Positions 42,858-50,174 of a DNA stretch of 64,000 nucleotides are shown here, one piece after another (position 1 is the first letter of the stretch; each line of letters starts with the position of its first letter). The notes beneath the pieces are model-generated. The model was not told the origin of the DNA, did not search any database, and saw only the letters and a program-made list of their open reading frames with translations. The position numbers and the translations under genes were made by a program. This stretch comes from Amycolatopsis taiwanensis DSM 45107 (lineage in GTDB: Bacteria > Actinomycetota > Actinomycetes > Mycobacteriales > Pseudonocardiaceae): NCBI RefSeq assembly GCF_000519205.1, contig NZ_JAFB01000014.1, positions 124,001 to 188,000 of the forward strand, in the 5' to 3' direction.

Positions 42858-43108
42858 GTTGAACGTGGCGACGTACGGGGAAGATGCCGCCTCGGCTGCG
42901 GCTGGTGCGGCCTTGAGGATCCAGGTTTGGCAGGTGACGGGGACGGCCCCGTAGCCCAGGCCCCAGCCGATGAGGACCGCGCCTGCGGTGATGGCGGTGT
43001 GGTCATCAGGGCGAAGATGCCGACGGTCACGGCCAGCACGGCGAGCCAGCCCCTGACGGGCGAGCGGCCGTCGCTGGTGGGGGGTACGGGTGTGTCGAGT
43101 GTGGTCAC
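42708..43108 (-). pseudogene. internally deleted MFS transporter gene
   Basis: The minus strand starts GTG 43108 with V-R-G-W-L-A-V-L-A-V-T-V-G-I-F-A-L, the first helix of a drug-efflux MFS. After L-M-T-T the frame breaks. The sequence then resumes in another frame with A-I-T-A-G-A-V-L-I-G-W-G-L and ends normally (A-I-L-A-L-L-I-V-R-R-H-V). Only the last three or so helices remain, so most of the gene has been deleted. Its 3' end overlaps the MocR gene. Confidence 0.75.
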
Positions 43109-43200
43109 GGCAGGTGTCGGTCTCTCGTGAAGATCGTGGGGCACGCCACCTCGCGGGCGGGGGCCACGCGAGGCGGCCACCGCGTGAGGTGGGGTGCCGG

Positions 43201-43653
43201 TTATCGGATTCCGGGAGTCGTGCGGGCGGTGACGTTGATCCGGTTCCAGGCGTTGACGGTGAAGATCAGCGCGATGAGCTGGGCGAGTTCCTCCTCGCCG
43301 AAGTGCTCGGCGGCCTCGTTGTAGACCTGGTCGGGGACACCGTCGGGTAGCCGGGTGACGGCCTCGGTCAGGGCGAGCGCGGCCCGCTCCCGTGCGGTGT
43401 AGAGGCTGGACTCCGCCCAGGCGCTGAGCTGGTAAATGCGTTCGTCCGTCTCGCCGGCCTTGCGCGCATCCGAGATGTGGTAGTCGATGCAGTACACGCA
43501 GTGGTTGATCTGGGAGGCGCGGATCTGGACGAGTTCGACCAGGACCGGGTCGAGGCCCGCACGCGCGACGGCGTCGAGGGCCAGGACGGCCTTGAACACC
43601 TTGGGCGCGACGGCGGCGAAATTCATGCGCTGGGGCACTTGAAATGTCGTCAT
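43201..43653 (-). CDS. carboxymuconolactone decarboxylase-family (AhpD-like) protein
   Basis: The 150-residue protein has an AhpD/CMD core with the C-V-Y-C-I-D-Y-H motif (C-x-x-C plus His) near residue 52. A K-A-G-E-T-D-E-R-I-Y helix and E-R-A-A-L-A-L-T-E-A-V-T follow. The C-terminal N-A-W-N-R-I-N-V-T segment is typical of the peroxidase-related branch. It probably reduces peroxides through the Cys pair. ATG 43653 is preferred because the AhpD-like region starts there and the longer reading lacks family features. Confidence 0.8.
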   Translation of the reverse strand: MTTFQVPQRMNFAAVAPKVFKAVLALDAVARAGLDPVLVELVQIRASQINHCVYCIDYHISDARKAGETDERIYQLSAWAESSLYTARERAALALTEAVTRLPDGVPDQVYNEAAEHFGEEELAQLIALIFTVNAWNRINVTARTTPGIR

Positions 43654-43981
43654 GCCCTCGACCCTATGCACGAAAAGATCCACGAGATGGTTCACTTCCG
43701 CAGCAATACGATGGGTCAATTTCCCGAACCGGGAGTCCGAGGTGGCCACCTCCCCACCGCAGCCGCGCCGTCGACCTGGCCATCGCCCGCGACACGGTGT
43801 CGGACCCTGCTGGGGTCCGGCGAAGTCGCGCAGCGACAAGCAGGATCGCTTGAATCAGCAGCGAATCAGCAAGACTCGGTGACTAGTGCGGTCGTGCTGG
43901 TCACTATGTGAGCCACGGCCCGGCGCTGGTCCGTGCAAAACGGGACCACGCTGGGTCGGGTGGAGCTCGCACCGTGGGGGT

Positions 43982-44002
43982 TTGGGGGGCTCGGCCCCCC
44001 AA
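43982..44002. terminator. GC-rich hairpin in repeat copy 1
   Basis: TTGGGGGGC, a TCG loop and GCCCCCCAA make a perfect 9-bp stem. It lacks a T-tract on either strand, so it may be a terminator or only a structural element of the repeat. Confidence 0.45.
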
Positions 44003-44184
44003 GGCAATGACACCCGATCCCGGCGAAGTCGCGTAGTGACAAGCGGGAGCGCCTGAATCAGCACCGGATCAGCAAGGCTCGGAGATCAGCGCAGTTGTGC
44101 TGGTCACTATGTGAGGCACGGCCGGGTGCTGGTTGCCCCGAAAGGGGACCACGCTGGGTCGGGTGGAGCTCGCACCGTGGGGGT

Positions 44185-44205
44185 TTGGGGGGCTCGGCCC
44201 CCCAA
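44185..44205 (-). terminator. GC-rich hairpin downstream of the tRNA gene (repeat copy 2)
   Basis: This is the same 9-bp-stem hairpin, 203 bp after the first copy. It lies about 60 nt past the tRNA 3' end on the minus strand, so it may end the tRNA transcript. Confidence 0.5.
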
Positions 44206-44265
44206 GGCAATGACACCCGATCCCGGCGAAGTCGCGCAGCGACGAGCAGGATCGCCCCAATCGGG

Positions 44266-44339
44266 TGGGCCCGGAGAGACTCGAACTCTCACTGGCACGG
44301 ACCTAAACCGTGTGCCTCTGCCAGTTGGGCTACGGGCCC
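44266..44339 (-). tRNA. tRNA with anticodon UAG (reads Leu CUA) but short variable arm
   Basis: The minus strand folds as a 74-nt tRNA. The acceptor GGGCCCG pairs fully with CGGGCCC, and the anticodon stem is CACGG/CCGTG with loop TTTAGGT. The variable loop is only 5 nt, and the T arm is GAGAG-TTCGAGT-CTCTC. The discriminator is A and CCA is not encoded. The anticodon TAG would read the leucine codon CUA. Bacterial tRNA-Leu normally has a long variable arm, so this is atypical and may be a diverged or specialised tRNA. Confidence 0.7.
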
Positions 44340-44403
44340 GACCCTCGCAGCCTACCGTGTGGGCCGTGATCTACGGTGATGGCCTGGAAGGTGAGGAGGA
44401 CCC

Positions 44404-44628
44404 GTGGCCCGCGACCCGGACACCATCGAGCGTGAGATCGAACAGGCCAGGAGTGCGCTGGCGACCACGCTGGACCAGCTCGGCGAGAAGGCCAGCCCGA
44501 AGCGGTTGGCGGACTCGGCGAAGGTCAGCGTGCGCGTCAAGCTGGAGGAGCCGAAGGTCAAGTACCCGCTGATCGGCGGGGGCGTGCTGATCGTCGCGCT
44601 GCTGCTGCGCAAGCTCTTCCGCCGCTAG
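44404..44628 (+). CDS. DUF3618 protein
   Basis: The 74-residue protein matches DUF3618. It opens with D-P-D-T-I-E-R-E-I-E-Q-A-R and L-A-T-T-L-D-Q-L and ends with one transmembrane helix (L-I-G-G-G-V-L-I-V-A-L-L-L) and a basic tail. It is a small membrane-associated protein of unknown role, common in actinobacteria. GTG 44404 lies 64 bp from the tRNA gene and is divergent from it. Confidence 0.8.
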   Translation: MARDPDTIEREIEQARSALATTLDQLGEKASPKRLADSAKVSVRVKLEEPKVKYPLIGGGVLIVALLLRKLFRR

Positions 44629-44705
44629 GGGCAGCCATTCGGATGGGCGGAGCCGGCCGGCTCCGCCCATTTCCGCGCGCCGAGGTTTCCTCCTCGTCGC
44701 GCGGC

Positions 44706-45170
44706 TCAGGCGGTGGGTGCGCTGACCTCGGGCATCTTGGCCGCGCCGGCGGAGCCGAGCTCCACCTTCGTCCGGGTGGGCTTCGACGCGGTGAGCGCGT
44801 CGCCGATGTTGGTGGTGAGCTTGGCCTTGGGGCGCCGCGTGGATTTCGCTCGCGGCGTTCTTTCCGCAACGGCCTCCGCGACGGCGGGTGCCGGGGGTTC
44901 GGCTGCCGTCGGCTCGATCGGCGCGGGCTCGGGCCGGGTCAGGCGGGCCGTCATGTAGACCGACGTGAATTCGAGTGCGCTGCCGTTGAGCAGGTGCACC
45001 ACCGTGGCGCCCTTGGCGGTCGGCCCGAGCTGGTCCACGAGCTGGTCGGTGTTGTCGCGCGCCGCGATGATTCCCGGCGCCTGGGCGGTCAGTACCTTGC
45101 CGTGGCCGGACACGGTGACCGTCCAGTCGTCGCCCTGCTGGGCGTAGGTCGCCACGATCGGTTCCGCCAT
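44706..45170 (-). CDS. conserved hypothetical protein of unknown function
   Basis: The 154-residue protein has a small alpha-beta N-terminal half (residues 1-80) with strands such as W-T-V-T-V-S-G-H-G-K-V-L. A low-complexity Pro/Ala/Glu middle and a basic tail follow. The N-terminal part resembles small domains encoded beside DUF3618 in related genomes, but I recognise no named family. ATG 45170 is the likely start. It is convergent with DUF3618. Confidence 0.5.
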   Translation of the reverse strand: MAEPIVATYAQQGDDWTVTVSGHGKVLTAQAPGIIAARDNTDQLVDQLGPTAKGATVVHLLNGSALEFTSVYMTARLTRPEPAPIEPTAAEPPAPAVAEAVAERTPRAKSTRRPKAKLTTNIGDALTASKPTRTKVELGSAGAAKMPEVSAPTA

Positions 45171-45403
45171 TGCGTTTCACCCCTCGCTGGCAGCTCGCTC
45201 CGCCGTGCGAAGTCCACTACCGTCTTATGAGTGCCCGATATGGGTTCACCCGATCGGGCGCAGCCGTGCCGCTGTCTGCCAGGCTTGCTGCCCTCCATCG
45301 ATACCTCACGCGACTCTGGGTGACAAGAGATGCGTTGGCTTATTCACTGCGTGACGATCGCAGTTTCAGTGCGTGTCCGACCACACGAGCGCTAATCCGG
45401 TTG

Positions 45404-46006
45404 TCACCGAACGCGCCCGGAAAGCCCTTTCCAGAGAATCTCCATCGCGTAATTTGTCGCCTGTTCAGGTGTCACCTCGTCGTTCCGCTCACACCAGATG
45501 GCGAGCCGTTCACAGGCGCCCACCATGAATTCCGCGGCGGCTTCCACCCGTAAGAGTGACCCTGTCTCGAAGTGGTCGGCCATCGACTTGACAATCAGGT
45601 CCGCGTGCTGCTGCCGGATGACCTCGATCTCCGCCCAGACGGAAGTGCCGATCAGCGACCCCTCGTGCCGCAGCAGGGACCAGGCGCGCCGGCGTTCCCG
45701 TACGAAGTCGAAGAACGCCCGCAAGCCGCGCCGTAGCGCCTCCTCGGCCGACGGCGCCCCGGCGACGGCAAGTTCGGTCGCCTCCCGCAGTTCCGTGCGC
45801 GACTGGGCGATGCACGCCGCCAGCAGGCCCTCCTTGGACCGGAAGTACTCGTAGAGCATCGGCTTGGAGACGCCGACACGTTCGGCGATGTCGTCCATCG
45901 ACGCGGCGGCGTAGCCGCGTGATGCGAACACCTCCTCGGCGATCTGGATCATCTGGCGTTCACGGATTGCCCGCGGCACCCGCTGGCGTCGGCTCGGGCT
46001 GGTCAC
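45404..46006 (-). CDS. TetR/AcrR-family transcriptional regulator
   Basis: The 200-residue protein has a TetR helix-turn-helix (A-A-S-M-D-D-I-A-E-R-V-G-V-S-K-P-M-L-Y-E) and a helical ligand domain. GTG 46006 is the first good start. It is divergent from a Baeyer-Villiger-type monooxygenase, 81 bp apart. An AT-rich stretch with palindromic character (CTACTCACAGTAAG region) lies between them, so control of that gene is likely. Confidence 0.8.
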   Translation of the reverse strand: MTSPSRRQRVPRAIRERQMIQIAEEVFASRGYAAASMDDIAERVGVSKPMLYEYFRSKEGLLAACIAQSRTELREATELAVAGAPSAEEALRRGLRAFFDFVRERRRAWSLLRHEGSLIGTSVWAEIEVIRQQHADLIVKSMADHFETGSLLRVEAAAEFMVGACERLAIWCERNDEVTPEQATNYAMEILWKGLSGRVR

Positions 46007-46087
46007 TGGTTCACTCTATCCGGAGCAAACCTACTCACAGTAAGATGAACTCTCGAGTAACACCTAACTCTCTGCGTGGAGGACCGA

Positions 46088-47605
46088 ATGGGTGCACGGA
46101 CCGAGACGGGTGTGGTCATCGTCGGGACCGGTTTCTCCGGGCTCGGCATGGCCATTCAGCTGCGCAAACAGGGCCGCGAGGACTTCGTGATCGTGGAGAA
46201 AGCCGACGACGTCGGCGGCACCTGGCGGGACAACACCTATCCCGGCTGCGCCTGCGACATCCCGTCCCACATGTACTCGTTCTCCTTCGAACAGAACCCG
46301 TCCTGGACGCGCGCCTACTCGCCGCAGCCGGAGATCTGGGACTACCTGCGCCGGGTCGCGAAGAAGTACGACCTCCACCGCCACATCCGCTTCGGCCAGG
46401 AGATGACCGGCGCGCGCTGGGACGCCGACGAGCACCGCTGGCATGTCACCACCCGCGCCGGCGACGAGTTCATCGGACGGTTCCTGGTCAACGGCATCGG
46501 AGCGCTGCACCTGCCCAACATCCCGGAACTTCCGGGCATCGAGGCGTTCGCCGGGCGGGCCTTCCACTCCGCCCAGTGGGAGCACGACTTCGACCTGCGC
46601 GGCAAGCGAGTCGCGGTGATCGGCACCGGGGCGAGCGCGATCCAGTTCGTCCCGCGGATCGCGCCCGACGCCGCGCGGCTGCACATCTTCCAGCGCACGC
46701 CTCCGTGGATCATGCCCAAGGCGGACCGGACCATTCCCGACTGGGCCCGCGGCCTGTTCGAGAACGTGCCGGGCGCCCAGCGGGCCTACCGGAACCTGCT
46801 CTACTGGTTGCTGGAGACGCGGGCGATCGGCTTCAACGGGCACCCGGGCCTGCTGAGGCTGGCCGAGCGACTGGCCAGGGCGAACATGGAACGCGTCATC
46901 GCCGATCCCGCCCTGCGTGCGAAGCTCACGCCGGACTACCTCATCGGCTGTAAGCGCGTTCTGATCTCCAACGACTACTACCCGGCGCTGAACCGGGACA
47001 ACGTCGACGTGGTCACGGACGGTGTGGCCGAGGTGCGCGAGCACAGCATCGTCGACACGGCCGGGGTGGAGCGCGAGGTCGACGCGATCATCTACGGCAC
47101 CGGCTTCCACGTCACCGACGCGTTCGAAAAGGTCGAGATCATCGGGGAGAACGGCCGGAACCTGGGCAAGGAGTGGTCGTCGGAGGGTATCCGGACACAC
47201 CTCGGCATCACGGTTTCCGGCTTTCCCAACCTGTTCTTCCTGCTCGGCCCGAACACCGGGCTCGGCCACCACTCGGTCGTGTTCATGATCGAGTCGCAGA
47301 TCCGCTACATCGGCGAGGCCATCGAGCTGCTCGACCGGGCCGGTGCCGGGGCGCTCGTGCCGCGGGCGGACGTCCAGGAGCGGTTCAACGCCGAGATCCA
47401 GCACCGGCTGGCGCGCGGGGTCTGGACGCAGGGCGGCTGCAAGAGCTGGTACCTCGACGCGAAGGGCGTGAACCGGACCGTCTGGCCCGGCTTCAGCTGG
47501 CGATACTGGCTCACCACGCGCCGGCTTCGGCCCGCCGACTTCGAACTGATCGGCACCGTGTCCGGCCGCGAACCAGCCGAGGTCAGGCGTTCTCGAACGC
47601 CTTGA
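46088..47605 (+). CDS. FAD/NADP-dependent Baeyer-Villiger-type monooxygenase
   Basis: The 505-residue protein has two Rossmann motifs: G-T-G-F-S-G-L-G for FAD near the N terminus and G-T-G-A-S-A-I-Q for NADPH. The BVMO fingerprint F-A-G-R-A-F-H-S-A-Q-W is present, except that the final residue after W is E rather than P. The N-terminal half reads D-V-G-G-T-W-R-D-N-T-Y-P-G-C-A-C-D, typical of BVMOs. ATG 46088 follows GGAGGA. It probably inserts oxygen into a ketone, and may be induced by a substrate through the divergent TetR. Confidence 0.85.
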   Translation: MGARTETGVVIVGTGFSGLGMAIQLRKQGREDFVIVEKADDVGGTWRDNTYPGCACDIPSHMYSFSFEQNPSWTRAYSPQPEIWDYLRRVAKKYDLHRHIRFGQEMTGARWDADEHRWHVTTRAGDEFIGRFLVNGIGALHLPNIPELPGIEAFAGRAFHSAQWEHDFDLRGKRVAVIGTGASAIQFVPRIAPDAARLHIFQRTPPWIMPKADRTIPDWARGLFENVPGAQRAYRNLLYWLLETRAIGFNGHPGLLRLAERLARANMERVIADPALRAKLTPDYLIGCKRVLISNDYYPALNRDNVDVVTDGVAEVREHSIVDTAGVEREVDAIIYGTGFHVTDAFEKVEIIGENGRNLGKEWSSEGIRTHLGITVSGFPNLFFLLGPNTGLGHHSVVFMIESQIRYIGEAIELLDRAGAGALVPRADVQERFNAEIQHRLARGVWTQGGCKSWYLDAKGVNRTVWPGFSWRYWLTTRRLRPADFELIGTVSGREPAEVRRSRTP

Positions 47606-48041
47606 GTCTGGCCATCAGCTCGCCGGGCGAGAGGCCGCACAGCTCGGCCATCCAGTCCAGCGCCGGCTGCTCCAGGCCGACCTCGGGCGCGGAACCGGGC
47701 TGGCGCAACCGGTCCTCGGCCCACCGGCGCAGCGACTCCAGCTCGGGCTGGGTGTCCGCGACGATCTTGGCCAGATCGAGCCGTACCTTGCCCGGCTCGT
47801 CGGTGAACACCCGCCGGTGCACCCGGGCCAGCAGGTCCGCCGGCGGCTCGTCCATGGCCACGCACAGCTCGACGAGCCGCACCACCGAACACTGGCGGGT
47901 CCCCAGTTCGTAGGTCGCCAGCGTCTGCAGCGAGATGTCGCTTTGCAGATGCCGGTTGAGCTCCTTCCTGGTCCACCCGCGTTTCCTCCGCAGGTTGCGC
48001 AGTTCCTCCCCCAGGACCCGCTGGTAAAGCTCGCTGTCCAT
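47583..48041 (-). CDS. XRE-family helix-turn-helix regulator
   Basis: The 152-residue protein has an N-terminal HTH_3/XRE domain (R-K-R-G-W-T-R-K-E-L-N-R-H-L, then S-D-I-S-L-Q-T-L-A-T-Y-E-L-G). A C-terminal helical segment of unknown function follows. It is convergent with the BVMO and overlaps its 3' end by 23 bp. Such regulators in actinomycetes often pair with DUF397 proteins, but none is adjacent here. Confidence 0.7.
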   Translation of the reverse strand: MDSELYQRVLGEELRNLRRKRGWTRKELNRHLQSDISLQTLATYELGTRQCSVVRLVELCVAMDEPPADLLARVHRRVFTDEPGKVRLDLAKIVADTQPELESLRRWAEDRLRQPGSAPEVGLEQPALDWMAELCGLSPGELMARLKAFENA

Positions 48042-48220
48042 GTGCACTTTCCGTTCCCTGCCTTGACTTCCGGCCTCGCCGAACCCCTGCTTCGGCGTGC
48101 GGTCGAATCTCAGCCGCCCACGCGTATGTAAGTCACTGGACGTCCGGCTCTTATGCGCCTCCCGGCGAGTCGTCGTTGATTAGGCCGAATGGACTAACGC
48201 AGGGGGACCGGAAAGAGTGG

Positions 48221-49795
48221 TCAGTTGACGCAAGTGATGCCGTCAGCCGTGATCGGCTTGTCCGTGTCGCCGGCGGGTGCGGTCTGGGTGGCCGCCTTTG
48301 GGGCCACCGCGTGACCGGCTATGCGATCTGGACCGGAGTAGTCGTTGCCGACCACCACCAGCACGTGGCCGCTGCGGACCGAGGAGTCCTGCGTCAGCGT
48401 TGCGTTGGCGCCCAAGGCGTCGGCGACGCTCTGGGCCGCGTCCTGCGCACCCGTCGGGTAGCGCACTACGGTCGTCTGGACGCGAGAGCCGGCGTTGCCG
48501 GTTTCGCCTGCGGTGAAACCCTTGCTGGAAAGCGCTTGCGAGACGCTCGCCGCGAGACCTTCTCTGGTGGTGCCGTTGTGCACGTCGACGGTGATCGCCG
48601 CACCGGGCTTCGAGGTGGTCTGCGCGGGAGCCCCCGGGGCCGCGGTCGTGCCCCGCACGAAGTCCCGCACCTGCGTGGGATCGACCTGCACCGCACTGCC
48701 GTCGTCCGGAGTGCTGTAGTCCACGTTCACCACGGGGATGGTGAGGAACTCCAGCTTGCCGCCGGTGAGGCCCCGGAGTTGCTGCGCGAAGCCGAAGATG
48801 TCCCAGCCCTGGTTGAGCACCACGGACTTCTGCACGGCGTCGACCAGCGCGGACAGCTTGCCCGGATCGGTCAGCGTGCCGGCGGAGAGCACCTTGTTGG
48901 CCATTCCGGCCATGAACACCTGCTGCCGCACCACCCGGTCCAGATCGCCGCGTGGGAGCCCGTGCCGCTGGCGCACGAACTTGAGCGCGTCCGGGCCGGA
49001 CAGCGTGTGCCGTCCCTTGGTGAACTTCGCGCCGGAGTAGGGATCGTTGACATTGTCGAGAAGGCAGACGTCCACGCCACCGATGGCCTGGGTGATGTCG
49101 GAGAAGCCGAGCAGGTTGATCGAGGCGTAGTTGTCGATGGTGGAACCGGTGAGCTGCTCGACGGTGCCGATCAGGGTCTTCGCGCCCGCCTGTGAGCTTT
49201 TCAGCTCGACGTCCCGGGCGTCGGTGTCGCCGGAAGCCGCCAGGTTCTGGCGCGCGTTCGCCTTGCCGCGCGCGTAGGCCGAGTTGATCTTGTGCTGGCC
49301 GAAGCCCGGGATGCGCACGTAGGAGTCTCGGGGCAGGGAGATCGCCACCGCCTTGCTGCCGTCGTTGGGGATGTGCAGCATGATCAGCGTGTCGGTGTTC
49401 TCCTCGCCGTCCGAAGAGCCCGCGTTGAGCTGAGCGAGCAGTTCCTTGGGCAACGGGTTGCCCTGCGCGTCGGTGCGGCTGTCCATCCCGACCAGCAAGA
49501 TGTCGATGGCGCCGTCGGCCGGCCGGTTCGGGTCGATCACGTCGGCCGTGGTCAGGCCGACCAGGCCCTGCAACTGCGCCCACGCGTAGCCGGTCAGTGC
49601 GAACACCAGCAGCGACACCACGCCGAGCGCCACCCTTGGCCTGAAGCGGCGTGGTGGGCGCGGTTCGGGCCGGGGCGGCCGGCTACGCGGGGGAGGACGG
49701 CGGACCGGGCCGTCGCGGTGCGCGTCGGACGCTCTCGACTGCCGCGGTGGTGCGGGTCGTCGGCCCCCACTCGCGCCCCGCGGCGAATATGTCAC
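48221..49795 (-). CDS. LytR-CpsA-Psr (LCP) family cell-wall glycopolymer ligase
   Basis: The 524-residue protein has a Pro/Arg-rich cytosolic start and one transmembrane helix (V-A-L-G-V-V-S-L-L-V-F-A-L-T-G). The LCP catalytic domain carries D-I-L-L-V-G-M-D-S-R and A-I-S-L-P-R-D-S-Y-V. A C-terminal LytR_C domain follows (V-D-V-H-N-G-T-T-R-E-G-L). LCP enzymes transfer glycopolymers such as arabinogalactan or teichoic acids to peptidoglycan. The conserved arginines for pyrophosphate binding are in D-S-R, P-R-D and R-Q-R-H-G. It lies downstream of a repeat block and a diguanylate cyclase on the same strand. Confidence 0.85.
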   Translation of the reverse strand: MTYSPRGASGGRRPAPPRQSRASDAHRDGPVRRPPPRSRPPRPEPRPPRRFRPRVALGVVSLLVFALTGYAWAQLQGLVGLTTADVIDPNRPADGAIDILLVGMDSRTDAQGNPLPKELLAQLNAGSSDGEENTDTLIMLHIPNDGSKAVAISLPRDSYVRIPGFGQHKINSAYARGKANARQNLAASGDTDARDVELKSSQAGAKTLIGTVEQLTGSTIDNYASINLLGFSDITQAIGGVDVCLLDNVNDPYSGAKFTKGRHTLSGPDALKFVRQRHGLPRGDLDRVVRQQVFMAGMANKVLSAGTLTDPGKLSALVDAVQKSVVLNQGWDIFGFAQQLRGLTGGKLEFLTIPVVNVDYSTPDDGSAVQVDPTQVRDFVRGTTAAPGAPAQTTSKPGAAITVDVHNGTTREGLAASVSQALSSKGFTAGETGNAGSRVQTTVVRYPTGAQDAAQSVADALGANATLTQDSSVRSGHVLVVVGNDYSGPDRIAGHAVAPKAATQTAPAGDTDKPITADGITCVN

Positions 49796-49987
49796 AACTG
49801 ATCTCCCTTCCCGGCCGTTCTTCTGCCGGGGCGTAGCGTGGCATACCGGTCAGGCAATCCGGTTGACAACACCCGGTCAAGTGCTTTGAGCCACCGATCC
49901 GGGGGACGGGAGCGTACTCGTCCCGCCCGGCGCGGCGCTGGTGGCGCCGGTTTCGGCCGCGGTGAACCGTGTCCGGCTCCCCGATCC

Positions 49988-50126
49988 GGGACTCGGCTTC
50001 CCGGGCCGGGAACTCGGGTTCCTGGATCGGGAACTCGCGTGCCTGGGCCGGGAACTCGGGTTCCTGGATCGGGAACTCGCGTGCCTGGGCCGGGGACACG
50101 CGTGCCTGGGCCGGGGACACGCCGGG
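49988..50126. repeat. intergenic copy of the 21-bp-unit repeat family (locus 3, tandem)
   Basis: Units begin at 49988, 50008, 50029, 50050, 50071, 50092 and 50113. They alternate between GGGAACTCGGGTTCCTGGATC-like and GGGAACTCGCGTGCCTGGGCC-like forms, with late GGGGACACG variants. The rest of 49796-50174 holds nothing else recognisable. Confidence 0.85.
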
Positions 50127-50174
50127 GGCGCCGGATTCGGTCTCGGGCCGGGGAACCCGTGAGTCGGCTCGGCA

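Larger units (their letters stand above)
43818..44243. repeat. 203-bp tandem repeat ending beside a tRNA gene
   Basis: Copies begin CGGCGAAGTCGCG at 43818, 44021 and 44224. The first two are 203 bp each and differ by scattered substitutions and a few small indels. The third is truncated after about 20 bp, running into the sequence before the tRNA. Each full copy ends in a GC-rich hairpin. No ORF in it is convincing. Confidence 0.85.

Noticed and set aside
43477-43911. Plus-strand 144-codon ORF over the CMD gene and repeat
   Set aside because: It is antisense to the AhpD-like gene and ends in the 203-bp repeat. There is no domain or Shine-Dalgarno.
49988-50126. 21-bp repeats at 49988-50126 looking like a CRISPR array
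   Set aside because: Units follow each other without spacers and vary among themselves. There are no unique spacers of uniform length and no cas genes, so it is a tandem repeat.
49941-50162. 73-codon ORF through the 21-bp repeats (R-E-L-G-F-L-D pattern)
   Set aside because: The seven-codon periodicity simply follows from a 21-bp repeat. No Shine-Dalgarno or family was seen.
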